NCBI RefSeq assembly: GCF_017377735.1
Contig: NZ_JAFVMH010000002.1
Span: 558,001 to 622,000, forward strand
DNA length: 64,000 nt
Origin: Acetobacter garciniae
GTDB taxonomy: Bacteria; Pseudomonadota; Alphaproteobacteria; Acetobacterales; Acetobacteraceae
Direction: 5' to 3'
Made by a program: the position numbers and the translations under genes. The notes beneath the pieces are model-generated. The model ran no database searches and had not been told where the DNA came from. It saw only the letters and a program-made list of their open reading frames with translations. The stretch's first letter is position 1, and each line of letters starts with the position of its first letter. Shown piece after piece: positions 1 through 7,960 of the stretch.

Positions 1-1
1 T

Positions 2-241
2 CTTGTGGTGGAGAATGAATCGGGTGGCCGGGCTGCTCTCGTCGTGGATGAAATTCGTGACCAGACACAGGTCGTTATCAAGAGTATCGAAAAAAACTAC
101 AGGCAGATAGAAGGTGTTTCGGCAGCGACCATCCTGGGCGATGGCAGCGTGTCCCTGATCCTTGATGTCTCTGCACTGATTGCCGCCACCGTGGGGCGCA
201 TGGACAAGGCATTGGACCCACGTCGCGGCATGGCGGCGTGA
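2..241 (+). CDS. cheA: Chemotaxis histidine kinase CheA, C-terminal end (partial)
   Basis: The window opens inside this gene; reading from base 2 gives 79 residues and a stop at 239-241. The segment (VVDEIRDQTQVVIKSIEKNY, then a SVSLILDVSALI stretch) is the end of the CheW-like regulatory domain that closes CheA kinases and docks them to CheW and receptors. The kinase, dimerisation and phosphotransfer domains lie upstream of the window. The cheW gene follows after 43 bases, so this is the head of the visible chemotaxis operon. Confidence 0.85.
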   Translation, partial: LVVENESGGRAALVVDEIRDQTQVVIKSIEKNYRQIEGVSAATILGDGSVSLILDVSALIAATVGRMDKALDPRRGMAA

Positions 242-284
242 AAAGACCATATCATCAGACGGGTATTTGATTAGGGACACGGAT

Positions 285-746
285 ATGACGGAAAAAACCG
301 AAGGTACGGACAGCAGGCTTGTCAAGATGATCGTCTTCGCGGTTGGCGAGCAGGAATATTGCATCCCGATCCTGAGTGTCCGTGAAATCCGCGGGTTCGA
401 GAAAACCACCGCACTGCCCTTTGCGCCGCATTATGTCTGCGGGGCCATCAACCTGCGCGGCGTTATCCTGACGGTGATCGACCTTGCGGTTTATCTCAAT
501 ATCCAGCCGCTGGCCGATAATCCGCGCCGCGTCGTGATTATCGTGGAATCGAAAAACGATACGGTGTGCGGCCTGCTGGTCGATCGCGTGATCGACATGG
601 CGGATATAGACTTGGGCGACATCCAGTCCGTTTCGGAAGAAGGGGGCAGCCTGAACGGGCTTGTGCTGGTCAACCAGCGCATGATCGGCGTGCTGCGGCT
701 TGAAACCATTGTCGGCCAGCTTGTCGGGGATACCGTCGCTGAATGA
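285..746 (+). CDS. cheW: Chemotaxis coupling protein CheW
   Basis: This 153-residue protein has the size and pattern of a single-domain CheW, the adaptor that links chemoreceptors to CheA. The typical opening (KMIVFAVGEQEYCIPILSV, then EIRGF) and the GAINLRGVILTVIDLAVYL core with a later CGLLVDRV segment are visible. I chose ATG 285, which gives the normal family N-terminus; an upstream in-frame start at 180 would add 35 residues that overlap cheA and look unrelated. The stop overlaps the cheR start as ATGA. Confidence 0.93.
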   Translation: MTEKTEGTDSRLVKMIVFAVGEQEYCIPILSVREIRGFEKTTALPFAPHYVCGAINLRGVILTVIDLAVYLNIQPLADNPRRVVIIVESKNDTVCGLLVDRVIDMADIDLGDIQSVSEEGGSLNGLVLVNQRMIGVLRLETIVGQLVGDTVAE

Positions 747-1585
747 CATATCCGATGTCCAGCAACGAGGCCGAGTATACAGACGCGGACTTTGAAACCG
801 TGCGGCGCATCGCGCAGGACGAGGCGGGCATACACCTGCCCGAGTCCAAGAAAACGCTGGTGTATTCACGTGTGTCGCGCAGGCTGCGTGAGCTTGGCTA
901 TACGTCGTTCCAGGCGTATCTGGATTTTGTGCGCATGCCCGGCGCGCGGGACGAGATGGAAAAGCTCATCTGTGCGCTGACCACGAATGTCACGCATTTC
1001 TTCCGTGAAAAAAAGCATTTCGAACATCTGCAGACCGTGGTGGTCCCGCATCTGGCGGCAAAGGTGCGCGCGGGCGGGCGGGCAAGGCTGTGGTCGGCGG
1101 CGTGCTCGACCGGGCAGGAGCCGTGGAGCATGGCCATGTCGGTCATGACGGCCTTTCCCGATGCGCCATCGCACGATGTGCGCATTCTGGCCACCGACAT
1201 CAATTCCGAAGTCGTGGCCCGCGCCGCAAGCGGCACCTACCCCGAGGCGGAGACAGAGGGCATTCCCCAACCCTGCAAAGCGCAGTACATGGTGCCCGAC
1301 CCGTTCGGGGATATGTGCTTTTCCGGGCCGATCTGCCAGTTGCCTGCCTTCAAGGTGCTCAACCTCAACGCCGCATGGCCGATCAAGGGAACGTTCAGCG
1401 CCATTTTCTGCCGCAACGTCGTGATCTATTTCGACGAGGCCACGCGTGAACGCCTGTGGCAGCGCCTGGCCGAAAAACTGGAGCCGGGCGGGTTTCTTTA
1501 CGTAGGCCATTCCGAAAGGGTGACGTTTGTCGATCGGTGCGGATTGCAGCAGATTGCCCCTACAATCTACAGAAAGGACCACTGA
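743..1585 (+). CDS. cheR: Chemoreceptor glutamate methyltransferase CheR
   Basis: The 280-residue product has the two-part CheR build: a helical N-terminal domain and a Rossmann methyltransferase domain. It should methylate glutamates on chemoreceptors with S-adenosylmethionine for adaptation. The SAM-binding stretch LWSAACSTGQEPWSMAM (a variant of the usual TGEEPYS), the ILATDINSEVVARA segment and the FCRNVVIYFD motif are all present. The ATG at 743 overlaps the cheW stop (ATGA), which points to translational coupling; ATG 755 is an alternative. cheB follows after three bases. Confidence 0.94.
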   Translation: MTYPMSSNEAEYTDADFETVRRIAQDEAGIHLPESKKTLVYSRVSRRLRELGYTSFQAYLDFVRMPGARDEMEKLICALTTNVTHFFREKKHFEHLQTVVVPHLAAKVRAGGRARLWSAACSTGQEPWSMAMSVMTAFPDAPSHDVRILATDINSEVVARAASGTYPEAETEGIPQPCKAQYMVPDPFGDMCFSGPICQLPAFKVLNLNAAWPIKGTFSAIFCRNVVIYFDEATRERLWQRLAEKLEPGGFLYVGHSERVTFVDRCGLQQIAPTIYRKDH

Positions 1586-1588
1586 ACC

Positions 1589-2623
1589 ATGGAGAAACCG
1601 GTAAGGGTTCTCGTGGTCGATGACTCACGAACGATCAGGGCGCTTATCAGGCGGTCTTTCAACCAGTATCCGGATATCGTCATCTGTGGCGAGGCCGCGA
1701 ACCCGATTGAGGCACGGGACCTGATCATCCAGGATCAGCCTGATGTCATTACGCTCGATGTCGAAATGCCGGGCATGAACGGCCTGCAGTTTCTAGACAA
1801 GATCATGCGCCTGCGCCCCATCCCCGTCGTCATGGTTTCCAGCCTGACGGCCCGCGGGGCGGATACGGCCATTACGGCATTGCAGATGGGGGCGTTCGAG
1901 TGTTTTCCAAAGCCCACTTCTGTGGTGGGGACAGATGCGTTCGCGGGCCTGGCAAGGCTGGTCATCCAGGCGGCGCAGTCCCACCCCGTGGCCCGAACGG
2001 AACGGGCGAACCCCGTGCTGGCGGCGGATTGCCCCAAAAGCTGGGCGCATCATTTCGACCTGGTGGCGATCGGTGCATCGACTGGCGGGGTGGAAGCCCT
2101 TGAACAGGTGCTGTCGGGCTTTCCCGCGCAAAGCCCGCCCATTGTGGTCTGCCAGCATATGCCGCCCCTTTTCACGGCAAGTTTTGCAGGCCGGCTCGAC
2201 CAGAAAATTGCAGCCCTTTCCATCCGCGAGGCCACGGATGGCGAGGTACTGGGGCGTGGCTGTGTCAGGATTGCGCCCGGCGGCACGCAGCATCTTGTGG
2301 TGGAACGGCGCGAGGACAGCTATGTGACAAGGCTGAAGCACGCGCCCCCGGTCAACGGGCATTGTCCATCGGTCGATGTCCTGTTCGATTCCGTTGCCGG
2401 GCAGGTCGGGCGCAATGCGCTGGGCATTATCCTGACGGGCATGGGGCGCGACGGGGCGGAAGGCCTGCTGGCCATGCGCCATGCAGGGGCGCGGACCATC
2501 GCGCAGGACAAGGCATCTTCGGTTGTTTATGGCATGCCACGCGTCGCGGCCGAAATCGGGGCGGCGGGCCAGGTTGTACCCCTTGCCCGCGTGAGCGAGG
2601 CCGCCATGGCGATCCAGGCGTGA
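1589..2623 (+). CDS. cheB: Chemotaxis response regulator / protein-glutamate methylesterase CheB
   Basis: The 344-residue protein has a receiver domain (residues about 5-125, phosphoacceptor D57 in VITLDVEMPGMNG) and a methylesterase domain (about 155-340). The esterase triad is visible as S164 (IGASTGG), H190 (CQHMPP) and D288 (TGMGRDGA). CheB removes the methyl groups added by CheR and deamidates receptors when CheA phosphorylates it. The last 14 bases with the stop codon (2610-2623) are repeated exactly at 2624-2637, a micro-duplication that leaves the protein unchanged. Confidence 0.95.
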   Translation: MEKPVRVLVVDDSRTIRALIRRSFNQYPDIVICGEAANPIEARDLIIQDQPDVITLDVEMPGMNGLQFLDKIMRLRPIPVVMVSSLTARGADTAITALQMGAFECFPKPTSVVGTDAFAGLARLVIQAAQSHPVARTERANPVLAADCPKSWAHHFDLVAIGASTGGVEALEQVLSGFPAQSPPIVVCQHMPPLFTASFAGRLDQKIAALSIREATDGEVLGRGCVRIAPGGTQHLVVERREDSYVTRLKHAPPVNGHCPSVDVLFDSVAGQVGRNALGIILTGMGRDGAEGLLAMRHAGARTIAQDKASSVVYGMPRVAAEIGAAGQVVPLARVSEAAMAIQA

Positions 2624-2681
2624 CGATCCAGGCGTGACGGGCCAGAAGCAGGCGGCACGACCGGACGGCACACGACCGGAC
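2610..2681 (+). repeat. Short tandem duplications at the cheB-cheY junction
   Basis: Two back-to-back copies of CGATCCAGGCGTGA lie at 2610-2623 and 2624-2637, so the cheB stop codon is present twice. A second pair, CACGACCGGAC, sits at 2656-2666 and 2671-2681. These look like slippage products that lengthened the cheB-cheY spacer. No function is evident. Confidence 0.7.
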
Positions 2682-2737
2682 AGGATTTGACATCGGCGCG
2701 ATTGGCCGAAATTGAAAAAAGAGAAAAGGGGGAGACA

Positions 2738-3127
2738 ATGCCAGCAGCATCGCAGATCAAGGCTCTTATCGTTGATGACCAGTCTTCTATCCGTCAGATT
2801 CTGGCCAATAGCCTGGCCCAGCTTGGCTTTGCGCATGTCGCGCAAAGGAAGGACGGCAAGGAAGCCATGGAATATCTGGAACAGAACCCGACCCATCTGG
2901 TGATTTCAGATTTCAACATGCCCGTCATGGACGGGCTGGCCCTGTTGCGCGCCGTCCGCGCCAACCCCAAGACCCAGAAGGTCGCCTTCATCATCCTGAC
3001 CAGCGAGGCCAGCAAGGACCTTGTGCAGGAAGCCATCAAGGCGGGTATCAACAACTTCCTGGCCAAACCCTACACCGTGGCGAAGCTGCGCGAGGTTCTG
3101 GAAAAGGTGTTCGGGCCCATAACGTGA
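2738..3127 (+). CDS. cheY: Chemotaxis response regulator CheY
   Basis: This is a single receiver domain of 129 residues. The acidic pair D13/D14, phosphoacceptor D58 (LVISDFNMP), T88 (IILTSEA) and K110 (LAKPYT) match the conserved CheY residues. CheY-P would carry the CheA signal to the flagellar switch. ATG 2738 follows a strong purine-rich ribosome site (AAAGGGGGAG); an in-frame ATG at 2687 would add 17 residues without family support. The stop overlaps the GTG start of cheD (GTGA). It is about 110 bases from cheB, so it may have its own promoter. Confidence 0.92.
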   Translation: MPAASQIKALIVDDQSSIRQILANSLAQLGFAHVAQRKDGKEAMEYLEQNPTHLVISDFNMPVMDGLALLRAVRANPKTQKVAFIILTSEASKDLVQEAIKAGINNFLAKPYTVAKLREVLEKVFGPIT

Positions 3128-3684
3128 CGAGTACTCATACAACGACGACTGTTGTACAGGGCGAGGTGGTCATTTCCGACGACCCCGCCACGGTTCTTGT
3201 CACCTTGCTGGGGTCGTGCATTTCGGTCTGCATGTTCGACCCTGCAGCGCGCATTGGCGGCATGAACCATTTTCTGCTCCCCGGGGTGGGGGAGGGCGAG
3301 GACAGCCTGGCCATGCGCTTTGGCGTCAACGCCATGGAAATGCTGATAAACGGTATTCTCAAGGCGGGTGGCAACCGCGACCAGCTTGTGTGCAAGACAT
3401 TCGGCGGGGCGGCTGTCGTACCCTCGCTGGGGCGGGTCGGGCAGGATAACTGTCATTTCGTCTTGCAATATCTGTCCGACGAGGGAATACGCTGTATTTC
3501 GCAAAGCCTTGGTGGCAGCCAGGCCAGGCGCGTGCGTTTCTGGCCCACGACGGGCCGGGCACAGCAGAATCTTGTGCATGATGTCCAGGCGATCGGACAT
3601 CAGGAAGAAGCCTATATCCGGCGCCGGGTCGAGGCCGAACGGACATGGGCGCGGGGTTCCGCGTCCGATGTCGAACTGTTCTGA
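3124..3684 (+). CDS. cheD: Chemoreceptor glutamine deamidase CheD
   Basis: The 186-residue product carries the CheD active-site pattern: C32 in LLGSCISVCMFD and H49 in GGMNHFLLPG. CheD deamidates specific receptor glutamines and in some bacteria interacts with CheC. The GTG start overlaps the cheY stop, so the two are probably translationally coupled. The protein ends in DVELF, a short acidic-aromatic tail of a type seen in many CheD proteins; the next gene ends in a very similar DIDLF. Confidence 0.92.
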   Translation: MTSTHTTTTVVQGEVVISDDPATVLVTLLGSCISVCMFDPAARIGGMNHFLLPGVGEGEDSLAMRFGVNAMEMLINGILKAGGNRDQLVCKTFGGAAVVPSLGRVGQDNCHFVLQYLSDEGIRCISQSLGGSQARRVRFWPTTGRAQQNLVHDVQAIGHQEEAYIRRRVEAERTWARGSASDVELF

Positions 3685-3694
3685 TCACCGGCGC

Positions 3695-4099
3695 ATGGAG
3701 AAGACACGCGCGATGCAAAGCCCTACCGCCGCACCAGACAGCCCCCCACCCCTTGAGGTGAGCGTGCAGGACGCGGTTGCAAAAGTCGTGGAGATCCTGG
3801 GCAGGGCCCATGGCGAGTGCGTTGCGGCACAGGGTGTGGTGGAACTGTGCATGCGAGATGAGGCGCTGAGCACGCAGGACATGCAGTCTGTCCAGACGCT
3901 GGATGTGGCGACCCAGACCGTGGAGGCAGCAACCCTTGTGCTGCAAAACCTGCTGACCCTCATGGGGGATGCAAAAATGCCGCCGATCAGCGTGGCGCGC
4001 CTGTCAGCGGGTGTGAGCCTGCACGATATCGTGCGGACCCTCAAAGGCGAGAAGGCCCCCACCCCCGCCATACCGGCCGGGGATATCGACCTGTTCTGA
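3695..4099 (+). CDS. Small chemotaxis-operon protein of unknown function, DIDLF tail
   Basis: This 134-residue soluble protein is the last gene of the che operon, 10 bases after cheD. It is mostly helical by composition, with no membrane segment or recognised domain. The C-terminus reads GDIDLF. CheZ phosphatases bind CheY through a short C-terminal peptide, so a CheY-docking or CheZ-like role is a reasonable guess, but I see no catalytic CheZ motif. ATG 3713 is an alternative start. The reading frame is supported by position and codon pattern only. Confidence 0.6.
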   Translation: MEKTRAMQSPTAAPDSPPPLEVSVQDAVAKVVEILGRAHGECVAAQGVVELCMRDEALSTQDMQSVQTLDVATQTVEAATLVLQNLLTLMGDAKMPPISVARLSAGVSLHDIVRTLKGEKAPTPAIPAGDIDLF

Positions 4100-4110
4100 A
4101 AAACCGGGCG

Positions 4111-4130
4111 GGCGGGGCGTATGCCCTGCC
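4111..4130. terminator. Hairpin between convergent che operon and MCP gene
   Basis: An 8-base stem (GGCGGGGC at 4111-4118, GCCCTGCC at 4123-4130, one G-T pair) with a four-base loop lies between two converging genes. It has no clear T-run, so termination in either direction is a guess from position. Confidence 0.4.
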
Positions 4131-4154
4131 TTCAGGCGTTGCGGTTCTGTTTGT

Positions 4155-5681
4155 TCAGGAAACGGTCAGGGAATGTTCCGATAGCCGGAAATTGCTGACC
4201 AGCTTGACCATTGTATCGGAACGCTGGTTCAGGGCCTCGCAGTCGGTGGAGGCGTGCTTGGTCATGGACGAGGTTTTTTCCGAAAGATCGCTCAGGCCGG
4301 CAGCTTCGCTATGGGTGCTGCGAACGCTCTCTTCCTGGCTGCCCATTTCCTTGTTGATGCGCGAAACCGCATTGCTGACCACGCCAAGGCTGCCGCTGAT
4401 CTCGGACAGGGCAGCGGCCATCTGCTTGACCGCCGTATCGCCGTTCTTGATGATGGATTCGCTGCGTTGCGCGCTGGCCGCGATCTGCTTTGCGGCTTCC
4501 GTGGTCTTGGAGGACAGTTCGCGAATGGCCGTGGCGACAACCGAAAAGCCCCGCCCCGCACTGCCCGCGCGTGAGGCTTCGACATTGGCGTTCAGCGCCA
4601 GAAGATTGGTCTGGATCGCAATGCCCTGAATGGTGCCGACCAGTTCGGAAATCGTCTCGCCCGCCATCCGGATATCGGACATGGTCTCGCGCACACTGAT
4701 GATATTCTTGTCCCCGCGCGATGCGGCGGCCACGCATTTCTTGACAGCGCTTTCCACCGCGGTGGTCTGCCCCGCGACATCGGAAATCGATGCTTCGAGC
4801 GAAGCCGTGGCATCCGTGATGCGGCGGATCGAGCCGGTCTGCGCTTCGTTCTGGCCAAGAATGCGGGAATTGCTCTTGCTGATGGAGGCAGCCGAATCCT
4901 TCACCAGCCCCGATGCGCGGCGAATTTCCGAGACAATGCCGCCAAGCCCGCTTTTGAGCTTGGCAAAGACATTGGCCAGCATGGGAGATTTTTCTGCCAC
5001 ACTCTTGTCCAGCGATGTCGCAAGGTCACCGCTGGCAACCTTTTCCAGCGCGCGGGCAATTTCTTCCAGCGCGGCCTGTTCGCGTTCGGCCTTGCGGCTC
5101 GCTTCTTCCAGCTTGTCCAGATAGGTGGCAATCGCCAGGTCCATGTCCAGCAGGGCGGCCTTGATCAGCGTTCCGATCTTCTCGCCAAGCTGCTGTGCCA
5201 TTTCGGCGTTCCCCGCCGTCTCCGCATTCCCGCGTGAGAACAGCGAACGGCGCGGGCCGGTATGGGCTGCAAGTTCGCGTTCCACCAGGCGGCGTATCAT
5301 TCCGTCCAGCAGCAGGCCGTACCCGGCCAGGTACCAGCGGGGTTCAAGCCCGATCTTGGCGTGCATGCCGCCAATTCTTCTTACGGCTTCGACATAGTTC
5401 GTATCGAACTTGCCCGAAAAGATCATGTTCCAGTGGACCGCCTGGCGGGACTGGGCTTCGCGCATATGGGCGGTGTCTTTGAAAAAATGCGCGACCTGGG
5501 GTGTCTTCTTCACCTGCGCGTAAAAGTCGTTCAGGCTGGCTTCGAGTATGCCCGTCATTTCGGTGCGCATATGCGAAAGGGTAGCGCGCTCTTTCTTGCC
5601 GATCTTGAGGAATGACAGCCTTTCCGCAATGGATTGAAGCATGTTTTGATCCGTATCGGGGTCAGATGTCCGCATTACCAC
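4155..5681 (-). CDS. Soluble globin-coupled methyl-accepting chemotaxis protein (HemAT-like)
   Basis: The 508-residue protein has an N-terminal protoglobin sensor (about 20-190) and a C-terminal chemoreceptor signalling domain (about 260-500), with no transmembrane segment. The heme-ligand region [21 protein letters not shown] places the proximal His at H107, as in HemAT oxygen sensors. The signalling tip [20 protein letters not shown] is recognisable but departs from the usual [20 protein letters not shown]. It probably senses oxygen or another heme ligand and feeds the adjacent che system. It faces the che operon and lies next to flaF. No CheR-docking pentapeptide is evident at its end. Confidence 0.88.
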   Translation of the reverse strand: MVMRTSDPDTDQNMLQSIAERLSFLKIGKKERATLSHMRTEMTGILEASLNDFYAQVKKTPQVAHFFKDTAHMREAQSRQAVHWNMIFSGKFDTNYVEAVRRIGGMHAKIGLEPRWYLAGYGLLLDGMIRRLVERELAAHTGPRRSLFSRGNAETAGNAEMAQQLGEKIGTLIKAALLDMDLAIATYLDKLEEASRKAEREQAALEEIARALEKVASGDLATSLDKSVAEKSPMLANVFAKLKSGLGGIVSEIRRASGLVKDSAASISKSNSRILGQNEAQTGSIRRITDATASLEASISDVAGQTTAVESAVKKCVAAASRGDKNIISVRETMSDIRMAGETISELVGTIQGIAIQTNLLALNANVEASRAGSAGRGFSVVATAIRELSSKTTEAAKQIAASAQRSESIIKNGDTAVKQMAAALSEISGSLGVVSNAVSRINKEMGSQEESVRSTHSEAAGLSDLSEKTSSMTKHASTDCEALNQRSDTMVKLVSNFRLSEHSLTVS

Positions 5682-5724
5682 TTTCTTTCTTCATGCCTGC
5701 GCTGGAAATACCCGTGCCTTTTGC

Positions 5725-6132
5725 TCAGAACATCGCGTAGGGGTCGGAATCAGGCGTTGTCAGGGGATCGGCCGGGTTGGTTTCCAGCCCTTCCAGCACA
5801 TTTGTCGCGATTTCGATCAGCGGGGCCAGCGACAGTTCCGGCTTCAGGATAGCCATGATCCCGTATTGATGGGCCTGGGCCGCCAGGCGGATAAACAGCT
5901 CCCTGTCTTCTGCGGGCGTTACCCCGACATCGAGCGAATTCACCTTGATGATGCCGGACCACAGGCGCTGATGCTTGGCGAGAATATGCTGGCGAAAGGT
6001 CGTATCGGAACTGGCTGCCGCAGCCTGGAGGTCTTCAATCAGAAGTCTGAAGCACAGGGCGTCGGTCTCCCTGTCAGAGAGCGAGGATTCCGCGACGTTT
6101 TGATAGGCTTTCATTGCTGGGTGAATCATCAT
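5725..6132 (-). CDS. flaF: Flagellar biosynthesis regulator FlaF-like protein
   Basis: The 135-residue product resembles alphaproteobacterial FlaF, which acts with FlbT in controlling flagellin production. Supporting features are the AYQNVAESSLSDRETDALCF opening, a central KHQRLWSGIIKVN segment (families have an N-RLW motif here) and a FIRLAAQAHQYGIMAI helix. ATG 6114 (MKAYQNV...) may be the true start, because the family begins close to AYQ. Flagellin and flbT are not in the window. Its place beside the che genes fits a motility region. Confidence 0.7.
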   Translation of the reverse strand: MMIHPAMKAYQNVAESSLSDRETDALCFRLLIEDLQAAAASSDTTFRQHILAKHQRLWSGIIKVNSLDVGVTPAEDRELFIRLAAQAHQYGIMAILKPELSLAPLIEIATNVLEGLETNPADPLTTPDSDPYAMF

Positions 6133-6235
6133 GCCACCGTGTCTTGTCCATATACTCGATATTGGCCATGCGCCTGAGGGTGAGAATTATCCTACAACGC
6201 GGCTCATGGCCATACCACCGGGGCCATACTACTAG

Positions 6236-6320
6236 GGGCCGGACCGCAGTCCGGCCCGGGGGACAGGCCCGCTTTCCTCCCCCGGCCGAAGCCAGGCCCC
6301 GGGGCGGGCCCAGCCGGGGG
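6236..6320. terminator. GC-rich hairpin cluster downstream of the aminotransferase gene
   Basis: There is a perfect 9-base stem (GGGCCGGAC 6236-6244, GTCCGGCCC 6249-6257) and a second, larger inverted pair (CCCCCGGC 6279-6286, GCCGGGGG 6313-6320). They lie directly after the stop of the leftward aminotransferase gene and before flaF. Position suggests transcription termination or transcript-end protection; no T-run is visible. Confidence 0.45.
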
Positions 6321-6326
6321 CTTATG

Positions 6327-7187
6327 TCACGCGCAGGGGGGCAGGGCGTGGATGTAATCGATGTAGAGCTTTTGCAGGGTGCGGGTCACGGGCCCGGGCT
6401 TGCCGTCGGCAATGGTTTTTTCGTTGACCTGGATAATCGGCACGATAAGGCTGGTCGCACTTGTCACAAAAGCTTCGCGCGCGGTGAGCAGTTCTTCCAC
6501 CGAAAAAGCCTGTTCGTGCACCTGTATGCCGTGATCCCGGGCCAGGGCTACGATCCTGCCGCGCGTGCAGCCGGGCAGCAGCTTGTGCGACAGCGGGCGG
6601 GTCCGCACGGCCCCGCTTTCCGTCACGATGAAAATATTGGACGACGCCCCTTCCGTAATGCCGGTTTCGTCGTAGAAAACGGCGTCCTTCAACCCCTGGC
6701 GGACGGCGTTTTTCTTGGCCATGACCTGGGGCATCAGCATGGTGGTCTTGATATCGCGCCGCAGCCAGCGGATATCGGGCACCAGATCGACGGCCATGCC
6801 GCTTTCAAGTGCGGGGGCCCCCAGCAGGTCCTTTTTGCGCGCCATGATAAAGAGCGTGGGACGGGTATCGGCCGTGCCGGTAAAGTCGCGCTCACCCGCG
6901 CCGGGGGTGATCTGCAGATAGATGAACCCGTCGGTAAGGCCGCCACGCCTGACCAGTTCGGTCAGGATCTGGGGCAGGGTGTCCCGTTCGGGTGGGGTGG
7001 GCAGCCCGCATTCGGCCAAGGAACGGTCCAGCCGCTTGAGATGGCTTTCGGTATCGACAATGCGCTGCCCCACCACGGCCCAGACTTCGTAAATGCCTTC
7101 CCCGAACAGGAAGCCACGGTCAAAAACGGATAATGTCGCTTCGGCCGGGGACAGGAACCGGCCGTTTAGAAATACGTCCTCTGACAT
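6327..7187 (-). CDS. dat: D-amino-acid aminotransferase (fold-type IV PLP enzyme)
   Basis: This 286-residue enzyme belongs to the class IV (branched-chain/D-amino acid) aminotransferases. Key marks are the N-terminal FDRGFLFGEGIYEVW segment typical of D-amino-acid transaminases, the PLP lysine K147 in RRDIKTTMLMP and the cofactor phosphate region ITEGASSNIFIV. It should interconvert D-amino acids and 2-oxo acids, for example D-alanine and D-glutamate. Branched-chain aminotransferase is the main alternative; the DIK motif favours the D-type. It is divergent from the N-demethylase operon. Confidence 0.85.
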   Translation of the reverse strand: MSEDVFLNGRFLSPAEATLSVFDRGFLFGEGIYEVWAVVGQRIVDTESHLKRLDRSLAECGLPTPPERDTLPQILTELVRRGGLTDGFIYLQITPGAGERDFTGTADTRPTLFIMARKKDLLGAPALESGMAVDLVPDIRWLRRDIKTTMLMPQVMAKKNAVRQGLKDAVFYDETGITEGASSNIFIVTESGAVRTRPLSHKLLPGCTRGRIVALARDHGIQVHEQAFSVEELLTAREAFVTSATSLIVPIIQVNEKTIADGKPGPVTRTLQKLYIDYIHALPPCA

Positions 7188-7294
7188 GCAAAGCCCTTAT
7201 TCGGATATCCGTTGCCGATCCAGCACGTGCGGCCACAGTAACATGCCGGTCCAGGCCCGGCAAGGTCGTGATCCGGGGGCCGGCGTTGCATTTA

Positions 7295-7318
7295 TTGACA
7301 ACCTCCCCCACGCGTGGG
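7295..7318 (+). promoter_or_regulatory. Candidate promoter and palindromic operator of the N-demethylase operon
   Basis: A consensus -35 hexamer TTGACA (7295-7300) is followed at once by the perfect 12-base palindrome CCCACGCGTGGG (7307-7318), about 58 bases before the first gene. A palindrome in the -35/-10 spacer is a typical place for a repressor site. No good -10 box at 17 bases is obvious, so promoter assignment is tentative. Confidence 0.4.
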
Positions 7319-7375
7319 AGCGTCAGGATCGTTTCTTGCGGGAAACGAGACGCACACCAGGGAGAAGAAAAACCC

Positions 7376-7960
7376 ATGTCGCCCCGTGGCGCAGCTACGC
7401 GGGAGCCCATGCAAAAACCCCGGCGGTTCATTGCTTCGGCCCGTACCAACCTGCCTGTCTGGTCCGACCTTTCGTGGGACGCGGCACCTGCCTCGGTGGA
7501 TGCGGCAGGCAGGGGTTTTGTGCTGGTGGGGGTAGGGGCGGGCACCGCCCCCGTGATCGAGGCCTGGCGGCAGGGCGTGGGGGCGTGGCCCTGCATCGCC
7601 TGGGTGGAGACGGGAGATCTGGCCGATGCCGCGGTCAGCACGCGGTTCGGCGCGGCACTCGAGAGCATGGTAGTGGGGTGGCGGCTGATGCTTGCGGGGC
7701 CGCCGGCCGAAATCATGGTGCTTGCAGCCCAGGCCCGGCGCACGGGCCTGCTGGACGAGGAAATACGTCTTCACGTGCTGGAAGATGGCCGGGTGCGGGT
7801 GCAATGCGCGCATTGCAAGACGCTTTTTCGCGCAACAGCCGAGCCGGGCGATATCGTAACCTGTCCGGGATGTGGGCAAAACATTCTGGTGCATCAGCAT
7901 TTTTCGCGCCATCTGGGCGCATTCGTGGGTTTCAGCGCGGATGTGGAGGGCGAACCTTGA
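7376..7960 (+). CDS. Dimethylamine monooxygenase-type small subunit with zinc ribbon
   Basis: This 194-residue protein begins a three-component oxygenase operon. Its last third has a zinc-ribbon-like set of four cysteines (CAHCKTLF ... CPGCGQ) followed by HQHFSRHLGAFVGF. From memory, proteins of this kind are the small subunit of the Dmm dimethylamine monooxygenase family, and the neighbours (a 2Fe-2S reductase and a DUF3445 protein) fit that. ATG 7376 has a GGGAGAAG ribosome site; an upstream frame to 7133 is open but looks non-coding. The stop overlaps the next start (TTGA). Confidence 0.72.
   Translation: MSPRGAATREPMQKPRRFIASARTNLPVWSDLSWDAAPASVDAAGRGFVLVGVGAGTAPVIEAWRQGVGAWPCIAWVETGDLADAAVSTRFGAALESMVVGWRLMLAGPPAEIMVLAAQARRTGLLDEEIRLHVLEDGRVRVQCAHCKTLFRATAEPGDIVTCPGCGQNILVHQHFSRHLGAFVGFSADVEGEP

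Noticed and set aside
7093..7956. Upstream extension of the reductase frame
   Set aside because: It overlaps the zinc-ribbon subunit gene in another frame and lacks homology; TTG 7957 with GGAGGG explains the start.
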